From: Actinomycetota bacterium
Lineage (GTDB): Bacteria > Actinomycetota > Actinomycetes > S36-B12
Reading direction: 5' to 3'
Length of the DNA: 5,832 bases
NCBI GenBank assembly: GCA_009726075.1
Contig: WLND01000125.1
Location: 1-5,832, forward strand
The notes beneath the pieces were generated by a model. It did not search any database, was not told the origin of the DNA, and saw only the letters and a list, made by a program, of their open reading frames with translations. Positions 1 to 5,832 of this stretch are shown here, piece by piece. Position 1 is the stretch's first letter. Every line of letters begins with the position of its first letter. A program made the translations under genes and the position numbers.

Positions 1-451
1 CCTCATCATCGACGGTCGCGTCGACGGCGCCGGACGTGCGCAACTGCCTCACGAGTTCGCGAAGCGCATTGAGCCGCTGATCGAGCCGGTGCTGCACGGT
101 CTCGCCAAGCGCCGTGTCGTAGCGGGCAAGGGCCAGCGCCTGGATCTCACGGGTGTCCCAGGCTGCAGCCGGCGAGCCGAGCACCTCGCGCGCGGCCGTG
201 AGGAGAGCCTGCATCGCCGGGACGGATGGCTGCTGCGCCTGCTGCTGGAGCGCCTCGGACACCGGCGGGAACGGCAGGGTCTCAACCACCGAGCGGAGCA
301 GGTCAGAGCGACTTCGTCCGACATCATTGACGGCACGAACGGGCACGTTGAGGGCGTCGGCAATCTCGCGCCGGCCGACCCGGGCAATGCCATCGGCCGC
401 GAGGAGTTCGGCAGCCGTTGCCAGGATGACGTCGCGCCGGGCCCCCTTCAT
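1..451 (-). CDS. TetR-like transcriptional regulator, C-terminus cut off by the window edge
   Basis: Probable DNA-binding repressor. 150 codons are visible; the frame is still open at the left edge, so the C-terminal ligand domain is incomplete. Residues about 3-55 fit a TetR N-terminal domain: a first helix with ILATAAELLAADG (9-21), a turn, REIADALNVPV (28-38) as the helix-turn-helix, and a hydrophobic LLRSVVE (51-57). The usual aromatic YxxFxSK stretch after the recognition helix is replaced by NDVGRSR (42-48), so family membership rests on pattern and not on a full signature. Residues 60-150 are mostly helical and rich in Ala, Leu, Gln and Arg, as in TetR ligand domains. The ATG lies 3 bp past the menD stop and in the same frame, with only a weak GGTCGG upstream, so translation is probably coupled to menD. 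Its position suggests control of the men genes or of itself; its ligand and target are unknown. Confidence 0.7.
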   Translation of the reverse strand, partial: MKGARRDVILATAAELLAADGIARVGRREIADALNVPVRAVNDVGRSRSDLLRSVVETLPFPPVSEALQQQAQQPSVPAMQALLTAAREVLGSPAAAWDTREIQALALARYDTALGETVQHRLDQRLNALRELVRQLRTSGAVDATVDDE

Positions 452-454
452 TGA

Positions 455-2209
455 TCAGGCCGACCCGAGCGCTGCGTGCACCGCCTGCTGGACGGCGACG
501 AGCATGGCGGCCTCGCGTGACCTCGCGCAGGTCTTCGCCACGATGACCCGCACTCCCCCGGCCTCGAGGGCTCGCGCGACGGCCTCCTCGAGTGCAGCGA
601 GCGAATCGACCGCCTCGGCCGGGACGGCCATCGTCTGGGCCAGGCCCACGATGTCGACCGTGAGCGGCACCCCGAAGACCCGGTCGAAGACGGGTTCGAA
701 CCTCGGGGCACCCTGTTCAAGTTGGGAGAAGATCCCGCCGCCGTTGTTGTCGGCAACGATGATGACGAGGTCGGGCTCGTCCTCGGAGTCAGGCACGAGG
801 AGCGCGTTGCTGTCGTAGAGGAATGTCAGGTCGCCGACGAGCGCGATGGCGCCGACCCCCTCCTGCCGCTGGAAGGCGATCGCCGCGCCCCATGCGGTCG
901 ACAGGCAGCCATCAATACCGGAGGTCCCTCGGTTGCCGAGGACGTAGCCGTCGCTGATCGAGGTGCTCGCGAAGTTGAAGACATGGCGGACGGGCCATGA
1001 CGGGCCGACGTAGAACATGCCGCCCTCTGGCACGGCTCCCGCAGCGACCCGGGCCACATGCATGCCGCTGAGCACTGCGCCCTCGGCGGCGAGCGCGGTC
1101 TCGACCGCCACGGCGGCGAGGAGATCGGCCCGCTGCCACGATTCGAGCCAGCCCTCGTCCACCTCGACCTCTTCGGGGGGCAGCGGAACGGACGCGACCA
1201 CGACGTCGGCGGTGCGGGTGGGATCTGCCCACGTCGGGTCGGCATCGACCGCAATGTGCAGGGCCGCGCGCGCGACCAGGCGCATGACCGGCCGGCTCAG
1301 GCCAACGCGGCCGACGGTCATCACGACATCAGGCACATGACCGTCGGCAAAATCCTGATCCGCGAGGAGCAGACCGCCGTGCGAGAGCACCGTGTCGCAG
1401 CCCGCCACATTGCCCGACGGCTCGCCGATGACGGGCCATCCGATCGCGTCGGCCAGTTCGTCGATCATGCCGATGGCCTCGGCGTCATCGTGGTCACCGA
1501 CGACGATGACCCCCCGAGCGGGCACCACTGGGTCGCCGAGCAGGGTCTCGAGAATGTGATCGAGCGGGGTGCTCATGCCGGCCACGAGCCGCGAGTCCGC
1601 GGTCCACGGCCGGCCGTCGGCACGGCCCTCGAACCCGTCGCCGAGCTCAGTGCCGTCGGGGACCAGCGGATCGGCCCACGACGCATTGAGGTGGACGGGC
1701 CCCGGGTGCATCGCGTCGGTCGCCGTCGCCACCGCCCGCGCGACCGTCGAGCGCCAGTATCGATTCGCGGCCATGGGGTCGTGCTCTGTGTCGACCAGGC
1801 CCATGTCGTGAAAGGCCCGAACGCTCGGCCCGAAGACCTTCACCTGGTCGATCGTCTGGTTCGCCCCGATCCCGCGCAGGGCCGGCGGGCGATCGGCCGT
1901 GATCGCGAGCAAGGCGACGTTCGAGAGGTCGGCCTCGATGATGGCGGGGTGGAGGTTGACCGCGGCCGTGCCGGACGTGGTGAGGACGACCGTCGGGACT
2001 CCCGTGACCTTGCCAAGCCCGAGCGCCAGGAACCCGGCGCTCCGCTCATCGACCCGCACGTGGAGGGTGATCTCGCCGCGCTCCTCTGCCTCGGCAAAGG
2101 CAATCGCGAGCGGTGCTGATCGCGAGCCCGGCGCGACCACGACGTCGGAGACGCCGCAGCGCAGGAGTTCATCGACCATCACGCGGGCCTGTGCGGTCGA
2201 GGTGTTCAC
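455..2209 (-). CDS. menD: 2-succinyl-5-enolpyruvyl-6-hydroxy-3-cyclohexene-1-carboxylate (SEPHCHC) synthase MenD
   Basis: Thiamine-diphosphate enzyme that decarboxylates 2-oxoglutarate and adds the succinyl unit to isochorismate, the committed step of the classical menaquinone pathway; cytosolic. 584 residues, slightly longer than the E. coli and M. tuberculosis enzymes (about 555). Visible motifs in order: PGSRSAPL (27-34), VDERSAGF with the cofactor-activating Glu55 (53-60), TTSGTA (77-82), TADRPP (104-109), NQTIDQ (117-122), NRGTSGIDG (426-434), and the cofactor/Mg region GDLTFLYDSNAL (459-470) followed by DNNGGGIF (487-494). The start is GTG: the N-terminus MNTSTAQARVMVDEL closely matches mycobacterial MenD, and GAAAGGG lies 7 bp upstream. 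An ATG at codon 11 would lose this conserved start. It follows menC by 27 bp and precedes the TetR-like gene by 3 bp. All key motifs are intact, so it should be active. Confidence 0.97.
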   Translation of the reverse strand: MNTSTAQARVMVDELLRCGVSDVVVAPGSRSAPLAIAFAEAEERGEITLHVRVDERSAGFLALGLGKVTGVPTVVLTTSGTAAVNLHPAIIEADLSNVALLAITADRPPALRGIGANQTIDQVKVFGPSVRAFHDMGLVDTEHDPMAANRYWRSTVARAVATATDAMHPGPVHLNASWADPLVPDGTELGDGFEGRADGRPWTADSRLVAGMSTPLDHILETLLGDPVVPARGVIVVGDHDDAEAIGMIDELADAIGWPVIGEPSGNVAGCDTVLSHGGLLLADQDFADGHVPDVVMTVGRVGLSRPVMRLVARAALHIAVDADPTWADPTRTADVVVASVPLPPEEVEVDEGWLESWQRADLLAAVAVETALAAEGAVLSGMHVARVAAGAVPEGGMFYVGPSWPVRHVFNFASTSISDGYVLGNRGTSGIDGCLSTAWGAAIAFQRQEGVGAIALVGDLTFLYDSNALLVPDSEDEPDLVIIVADNNGGGIFSQLEQGAPRFEPVFDRVFGVPLTVDIVGLAQTMAVPAEAVDSLAALEEAVARALEAGGVRVIVAKTCARSREAAMLVAVQQAVHAALGSA

Positions 2210-2216
2210 GGTGTCA

Positions 2217-2223
2217 CCCTTTC
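2217..2223 (-). promoter_or_regulatory. Ribosome binding site of menD
   Basis: Read on the minus strand, GAAAGGG ends 7 bases before the GTG at 2209. It sits in the 27-bp menC-menD gap and supports the GTG start over the ATG ten codons inside. It is the clearest Shine-Dalgarno in the leftward operon. Confidence 0.6.
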
Positions 2224-2236
2224 ACGATTGGGACGC

Positions 2237-3271
2237 TCACGCCGGAATGACGGAGGCCCAGCGCTGCGCCGACCCCTGCGACCATGCGGTGGCGAGGCGC
2301 GTTCGCCACCAGGCGGCACGTTCGTCGCCCACCTGGTCTCGCGCGAGGAGCAGCGCGGGCAGGTCTGGCGCGACCCGGCGCACGTGCAGCATGCCATCGA
2401 CCGGCGGTTCGGGGGTACTCACGAGATCCTGCGCGAACAGCGCACCCGTGCCGAGCCCGCACGCCGACTCGAGGCCGAGAGCTCCCGCGAGGTTCACCGC
2501 GACGGCGAGGCCAACGGACGAGTCCAGTGAACTGCTCACCACGACCGGGATCGGCAGCGCCTCGGCGATTCGCAGGCTTGCCGCGATGCCACCGAGCGGC
2601 GCCGGCTTGAGAATCGCAATGTCGGCGATCTCGCGGATCAGCGCTCCCTGACGAGCCAAGGCCTCGGGGTCATCGCTGGTGCGCAGCGACTCGTCGACGG
2701 CGATCTGCACCGGACACTTCGCTCGGAGCTCCCGGATTGACGCAATGTCGGGGCAGGGCTGCTCGACGTACTCCAGGCCGTAGGCGGCGAGCCGGCGCAG
2801 GGCCGTCCGCGCCGTAGCGACGTCCCATGCACCGTTGGCATCGATTCGGATGCGTCCGACACCACGTCCCAGGGAATTGTCGAGGACGTCGCGAACGCTG
2901 GCGACCCGGGATTCATCGTCGGCGAGGGTGCCGCCGACCTTCACCTTGATGGTGCTGCACCCGTGATCGTTGATTGCCAGCCTCGTGAGCAGCGCCGCAT
3001 CGTCAGGAGAGCCGGCCGGAATGATCGCGTTCACGCGCACGGCGCTGCGAGCGCTCACCGGCCACGTCCCGTAGGCCGCCTCGAGTGCGCTATCGAGCCA
3101 TCGGCTGGCCGCAGCGTCGTCGTAGTCATCGAACGGGGCGAACTCGCCCCAGCCGGACGGTCCTTTAATGAGCAGCCCCTCACGCATGGTCACGCCGCGG
3201 AAAGACCGGCGCATCCTCAGGGCGAACGGCACCGCTGATGCGAGGACGATGCGAAGGGCTCCTGCCGTCAT
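2237..3271 (-). CDS. menC: o-Succinylbenzoate synthase MenC (enolase superfamily)
   Basis: Metal-dependent dehydratase that turns SHCHC into o-succinylbenzoate, between MenH and MenE in the pathway; cytosolic. 344 residues, near the actinobacterial length of about 325. The N-terminal capping region has RSFRGVTMREGLLI and GWGEFAPF, typical of actinobacterial MenC. The barrel domain carries the expected active site: the Lys pair in IKVKVGG (K109, K111), metal ligands Asp144 in IRIDANG, Glu170 in VEQP and Asp193 in AVDES, and Lys222 in ILKPAPLGG, followed by SSSLDSSVGL (about 246-254). The ATG at 3271 lies 10 bp after the menB stop. Its Shine-Dalgarno is weak (GGTC), so coupling to menB is likely. 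The frame is open further upstream, but that stretch overlaps menB in another frame and is low-complexity Arg/Ser, so it is not coding. No catalytic residue is missing. Confidence 0.95.
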   Translation of the reverse strand: MTAGALRIVLASAVPFALRMRRSFRGVTMREGLLIKGPSGWGEFAPFDDYDDAAASRWLDSALEAAYGTWPVSARSAVRVNAIIPAGSPDDAALLTRLAINDHGCSTIKVKVGGTLADDESRVASVRDVLDNSLGRGVGRIRIDANGAWDVATARTALRRLAAYGLEYVEQPCPDIASIRELRAKCPVQIAVDESLRTSDDPEALARQGALIREIADIAILKPAPLGGIAASLRIAEALPIPVVVSSSLDSSVGLAVAVNLAGALGLESACGLGTGALFAQDLVSTPEPPVDGMLHVRRVAPDLPALLLARDQVGDERAAWWRTRLATAWSQGSAQRWASVIPA

Positions 3272-3281
3272 CGCGAGACCG

Positions 3282-4214
3282 TTACGGGCGCTTGGGGAAC
3301 TGGCCGAAGTCGGGCTGCCGCTTCTCCTTGTACGCGTCGCGCCCCTCCTGCGCCTCCTCCGACATGTAGAACAGCAGGGTCGCGTCGCCGGCCAACTGCT
3401 GGATCCCGGCGAGGCCGTCGTCGGCCGCATTGTGCGATGCCTTGAGCATGCGCAGGGCCAGCGGAGACAGGGCCAGCATCTCGCGGGCCCAGTTCACGGT
3501 CTCGACCTCGAGGTCCTCGATGGGCACCACGGCATTGACCAGGCCCCAGTCGAACGCCTGCTCGGCGCCGTACTGACGGCAGAGGTACCAGACCTCTCGG
3601 GCCCGCTTCTGGCCGATGATCCGCGCCAGCAGACCCGAGCCATAGCCTCCGTCGAAAGACCCCACCTTGGGTCCGGTCTGCCCGAACCGTGCGTTGTCCG
3701 CGGCGATCGAGAGGTCGCAGACGACATGCAGCACGTGCCCGCCGCCGATTGCGTAGCCGGCGACCATCGCGATGATCGGCTTGGGAGTACGGCGGATCTG
3801 AATCTGAAGATCGAGGACGTTGAGGCGGCCGATGCCGCGCTGGGCGATCGCATCGTCGCCGATGTAGCCATCATTGCCCCGGATCACCTGATCGCCGCCC
3901 GAGCAGAAGGCCCAGTCGCCCTGCCCGGTGAGGATGATGACGCCGACGCTGTCGTCGTCGCGCGCCCTGTTGAGGGCATCCATGAGCTCGAACAGGGTCT
4001 GCGGCCGGAAGGCATTGCGCTTCTCCGGGCGATTGATCGTGATCTTCGCGATGCCCACCGCATCACCGGTGGAGCACTCGTACTTGATGTCGCGGAATTC
4101 CCCCTGCGACTCCCAGACGCAGCCGGGGGTCATGGATGAGTGCGACGGATCAGTGATCGCCGGCGACCCTGCAGGCACGACCGGGGGCAGCGGATAGCGG
4201 GTGCGGGTGTCCAT
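3282..4214 (-). CDS. menB: 1,4-Dihydroxy-2-naphthoyl-CoA synthase MenB (crotonase family, bicarbonate-type)
   Basis: Crotonase-fold enzyme that cyclises o-succinylbenzoyl-CoA to DHNA-CoA; cytosolic, usually hexameric. 310 residues from the ATG at 4214, or 283 from an in-frame ATG at 4133. Numbered from 4133: NRPEKRNAFRP (34-44), the oxyanion-hole motif CSGGDQ (77-82), Tyr90, AGYAIGGGHVLHVVCD (125-140), GQTGPKVGSFDGGYG (151-165) with Ser159 and Asp161, and Tyr256 near the C-terminus, which ends in a KRQPDF motif. Gly154 replaces the Asp found here in mycobacterial MenB; enzymes with Gly use bound bicarbonate as the base. I prefer the 4214 start because TAGCGT lies exactly 7 bases upstream, a leaderless-promoter arrangement, while nothing precedes 4133. 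The extra 27 residues are Pro/Ser/Thr-rich and probably disordered. First gene of the leftward operon. The function is very sure; the start is about 70 percent. Confidence 0.95.
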   Translation of the reverse strand: MDTRTRYPLPPVVPAGSPAITDPSHSSMTPGCVWESQGEFRDIKYECSTGDAVGIAKITINRPEKRNAFRPQTLFELMDALNRARDDDSVGVIILTGQGDWAFCSGGDQVIRGNDGYIGDDAIAQRGIGRLNVLDLQIQIRRTPKPIIAMVAGYAIGGGHVLHVVCDLSIAADNARFGQTGPKVGSFDGGYGSGLLARIIGQKRAREVWYLCRQYGAEQAFDWGLVNAVVPIEDLEVETVNWAREMLALSPLALRMLKASHNAADDGLAGIQQLAGDATLLFYMSEEAQEGRDAYKEKRQPDFGQFPKRP

Positions 4215-4221
4215 GCATCGA

Positions 4222-4227
4222 ACGCTA
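4222..4227 (-). promoter_or_regulatory. Predicted -10 element of the menB operon promoter (leaderless)
   Basis: On the minus strand TAGCGT fits TANNNT and is separated by exactly 7 bases from the ATG at 4214, so transcription would start at or next to the A of the start codon. There is no Shine-Dalgarno upstream and no recognisable -35, which suits leaderless genes in Actinomycetota. This is inference from spacing; no transcript data are available. Confidence 0.6.
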
Positions 4228-4234
4228 TCGCGAC

Positions 4235-4240
4235 TACGCT
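4235..4240 (+). promoter_or_regulatory. Predicted -10 element of the menE-menA promoter (leaderless)
   Basis: TACGCT fits TANNNT and lies exactly 7 bases before the menE ATG at 4248, the spacing expected for a transcript that begins at the start codon. The intervening cggcccg has no Shine-Dalgarno. No TTGACA-like -35 is visible; the expected -35 position falls on the start codon of menB. The two opposing -10 boxes are only 7 bp apart. Confidence 0.6.
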
Positions 4241-4247
4241 CGGCCCG

Positions 4248-5471
4248 ATGCGCCCACTTCGCCGTACGCCAGTGCCGCCGGGCGCCGCAGGGGTGCGCGC
4301 CTTGATCGGGCCCGTCACTGCTGCCCTCGCCGGCACCGGGCCGGCCGTGGCCCCCGTGCCGACCACCACGGTCACCGTGTCGAACGAGTACGTCGCCCGC
4401 ATCCTGTCGGCGATTCGACCGGACGATCCTGATGCCCCGCTCGAGTCGGACGGCGTTGCTGTCGTGCTGTCGACCTCCGGGTCGACAGGTGCCCCGCGCG
4501 GGGTGCTGCTCACCGCCTCCGCCCTCACCAGTCTCAGTTCGGCAGTGAACGGCCACGGGACGGGCCCCACGTGGGTCGCCGCCCTGCCGCTGACGTCCAT
4601 GGGCGGCTTCAACGTCCTGATCCGCGCCCTCGCCGCAGGCCACGAGCCGATCGCCCTGGCGAGCATCGGAGGCGCGGAGCCGTTCACGCCGTCCGACTTC
4701 GCTCGGGCCGTGCACGAGGCGAGCGCGACGTCCTCCGACGTCCGAGTGTCGCTCGTCGCAGCCCAGGTGCGACGTCTCATGACGGACGAGGCCGGCATCG
4801 AGGCCCTTCGGGCCTGCAGCCAGGTGCTCGTGGGAGCCGGTCCCCTGCCAGCCAGCGTCGATGATGCCGCCCGGGCAGCCGGAGTCGTCCTCACCCGAAC
4901 CTACGGGGCCACCGAGACCTCCGGTGGCTGCGTCTACGACGGGTTGCCGCTCACCGGGGTCGGCATCGGCTTCGCTTCGCCTGCCCCGGCCGAGGTGCTC
5001 GTCACCGGCCCGATGCTGGCGGCCGGCTACCGGTGCGAGCCGGCGCTCACAGCTGAACGGTTCACCCCCGACGGCTACCGCACCGGCGATCTCGGAGCGC
5101 TCGATGCACACGGCCGGTTGTCGCTGCTGGGTCGGCTCGACGACGTCGTTGTCGTCAATGGGGTCAATGTGTCGCTCGGCGCGGTCGAGCGTGTCGTCGA
5201 GGGCTGCGACGGCGTCGATGCCTGCGTGATCATCGCCGCCCCCGAGCCGGAGGGCGAGGTTGAACTCATCGCCTTCGTGGTGGCCGCTCAGCCGAGCTCG
5301 GGGCTCAGGGCAAGCATCGCTGAGAGAGTGCAGGACGCTCTGGGTCGCGCGGCGCTGCCGCGTAGGGTCGCCCACATGTCCGAGTTCCCGCTTCTTCCCA
5401 ACCGCAAGGTCGACCGCGCTGCGCTTCGTGCGCTCGCCGCAGCCCAGGAGCAGGTCACATGGCTTCGCTGA
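4248..5471 (+). CDS. menE: o-Succinylbenzoate-CoA ligase MenE (short actinobacterial form)
   Basis: AMP-forming acyl-CoA synthetase that activates o-succinylbenzoate to OSB-CoA, the substrate of MenB; cytosolic. 407 residues, shorter than E. coli MenE (about 450) and lacking much of the N-terminal subdomain, as in mycobacterial MenE (about 360). Motifs: the P-loop STSGSTGAPRGV (75-86), ALPLTSMGGFNVL (112-124), TYGATET (218-224), YRTGDLG with the ribose-binding Asp281 (277-283), the hinge region GRLDDVVVVNGVNVSLGAVE (295-314), and PNRKVDR (384-390) with the adenylation Lys387. The ATG at 4248 is chosen because TACGCT lies 7 bases upstream. An in-frame ATG at 4140 would overlap menB and add an Arg-rich non-family tail. 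Divergent from menB, with its 3' end overlapping menA by 13 bp. The family includes other acyl-CoA ligases, but the men context and length decide the call. Confidence 0.93.
   Translation: MRPLRRTPVPPGAAGVRALIGPVTAALAGTGPAVAPVPTTTVTVSNEYVARILSAIRPDDPDAPLESDGVAVVLSTSGSTGAPRGVLLTASALTSLSSAVNGHGTGPTWVAALPLTSMGGFNVLIRALAAGHEPIALASIGGAEPFTPSDFARAVHEASATSSDVRVSLVAAQVRRLMTDEAGIEALRACSQVLVGAGPLPASVDDAARAAGVVLTRTYGATETSGGCVYDGLPLTGVGIGFASPAPAEVLVTGPMLAAGYRCEPALTAERFTPDGYRTGDLGALDAHGRLSLLGRLDDVVVVNGVNVSLGAVERVVEGCDGVDACVIIAAPEPEGEVELIAFVVAAQPSSGLRASIAERVQDALGRAALPRRVAHMSEFPLLPNRKVDRAALRALAAAQEQVTWLR
5446..5450 (+). promoter_or_regulatory. Ribosome binding site of menA
   Basis: AGGAG inside the last codons of menE, 8 bases before the ATG at 5459. 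It fixes the menA start and implies that menA is translated from the menE transcript. Confidence 0.75.
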
Positions 5472-5832
5472 GCCAGTGGGTCGGGGGGGCTCGGCCGCGC
5501 ACGCTGCCCACCGCCCTGGCCGCGGTGGCAGTCGGCACGGGCCTTGCCGCCCACGAATCCTCCGTGGCGCCGGTTCGCGCACTCCTTGCCCTGATGGTGG
5601 CCGTAGCACTGCAGGTCGGCGTGAACTACGCGAACGACTACAGCGACGGCATCAAGGGCACCGATGAGGCACGGGTCGGCCCAGTCCGCCTCGTCGGGCA
5701 GCAGCTGGCCTCACCGCAATCAGTGCGCGTCGCGGCGATCCTGTCCTTTGCCGTGGCCAGCCTGTGCGGCATCGCGCTCGTCGCCCTCGTCGGGCAATGG
5801 TGGCTGCTGCTCGTCGGCGTGGCCTGCGTGGC
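5459..5832 (+). CDS. menA: 1,4-Dihydroxy-2-naphthoate polyprenyltransferase MenA, N-terminal part
   Basis: Membrane prenyltransferase of the UbiA family that joins a polyprenyl chain to DHNA with loss of the carboxylate, giving demethylmenaquinone. 124 complete codons are visible; the gene runs past the right edge (full length is usually about 290-300). The start MASLSQWVGGARPRTLP closely matches mycobacterial MenA. Hydrophobic stretches at about 15-31, 41-57 and 91-111, and one beginning near 113, look like transmembrane helices. Between helices lies NYANDYSDGIKGTD (56-69) with the first Asp-rich Mg-diphosphate motif (Asp60, Asp63), then ARVGPVRLVGQ (71-81). The second Asp-rich motif is outside the window. 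The ATG overlaps the end of menE by 13 bp and has an AGGAG 8 bp upstream, so the two genes are co-translated. Confidence 0.95.
   Translation, partial: MASLSQWVGGARPRTLPTALAAVAVGTGLAAHESSVAPVRALLALMVAVALQVGVNYANDYSDGIKGTDEARVGPVRLVGQQLASPQSVRVAAILSFAVASLCGIALVALVGQWWLLLVGVACV

Noticed and set aside
153..818. Plus-strand open frame of 221 codons over the regulator and the menD 3' end
   Set aside because: Ser/Ala/Arg/Thr-rich shadow of two real minus-strand genes; no motif.
1058..2119. Long open frame of 353 codons on the plus strand opposite menD
   Set aside because: It lies fully antisense to a confident menD, is rich in Arg, Asp, Gly and His as expected of a high-GC shadow frame, and has no recognisable domain.
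3168..4139. Open frame of 323 codons on the plus strand opposite menB
   Set aside because: Antisense to conserved MenB codons, low-complexity composition, no family motif; a by-product of GC-rich codon use.
4148..4158. Short palindrome GATCAGTGATC in the menB 5' coding region
   Set aside because: Arms of 5 bases are expected several times by chance in nearly 6 kb; it lies inside coding sequence with no second copy nearby, so I do not call it an operator.
4140..4247. Upstream in-frame ATG for menE at 4140
   Set aside because: It would overlap the menB start region and add an Arg-rich tail absent from the family, while the ATG at 4248 has a well-placed TANNNT box.
4215..5609. In-frame extension of the menB frame upstream on the minus strand, giving an apparent 775-residue protein
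   Set aside because: The extension is entirely antisense to menE and the menA start, is Arg/Gly/His-rich and has no domain. The MenB homology begins only after 4133.
1..5832. Search for tRNA, rRNA, CRISPR, insertion sequences, riboswitches and a new defence or mobile system
   Set aside because: Genes fill the window; no repeat array, transposase, terminal inverted repeats or structured RNA pattern was seen, and every confident protein belongs to the menaquinone pathway or is its neighbouring regulator.

Overview
The window is high in G+C (about two thirds by eye), is filled almost edge to edge with genes, and holds most of a menaquinone (vitamin K2) biosynthesis locus. I read it as Actinomycetota for four reasons. 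The partial MenA is very close to the mycobacterial type around its NYANDYSDG and VGPVRLVG motifs. The MenD and MenC N-termini match actinobacterial forms. MenE is the short form. Two genes appear to have leaderless TANNNT-N7-ATG promoters. A deep-branching class such as Acidimicrobiia is possible, because MenB looks more like the E. coli/Bacillus type than the mycobacterial one, but this is a guess.

Layout. A leftward operon starts near 4214 and runs menB (4214-3282), menC (3271-2237), menD (2209-455), then a TetR-like regulator (451 to beyond the left edge). The gaps are 10, 27 and 3 bp, so one transcript is likely. A rightward operon starts at 4248 with menE (4248-5471). It is followed by menA (5459 to beyond the right edge), which overlaps menE by 13 bp and has a good Shine-Dalgarno inside the menE tail. 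Only 33 bp separate the two divergent start codons. No stretch longer than about 120 bp lacks a gene.

Pathway. MenD makes SEPHCHC from isochorismate and 2-oxoglutarate. MenC dehydrates SHCHC to o-succinylbenzoate (OSB). MenE activates OSB to OSB-CoA. MenB closes the ring to DHNA-CoA. MenA prenylates DHNA at the membrane. Isochorismate synthase (MenF), SHCHC synthase (MenH), DHNA-CoA thioesterase and the final methyltransferase (MenG) are not in the window.

The genes are a known pathway; I see no undescribed enzyme system. The most interesting points are regulatory: two face-to-face leaderless promoters too close to be occupied together, and a TetR-like gene with an atypical recognition-helix end, placed directly after menD in the same reading frame and one codon past its stop.
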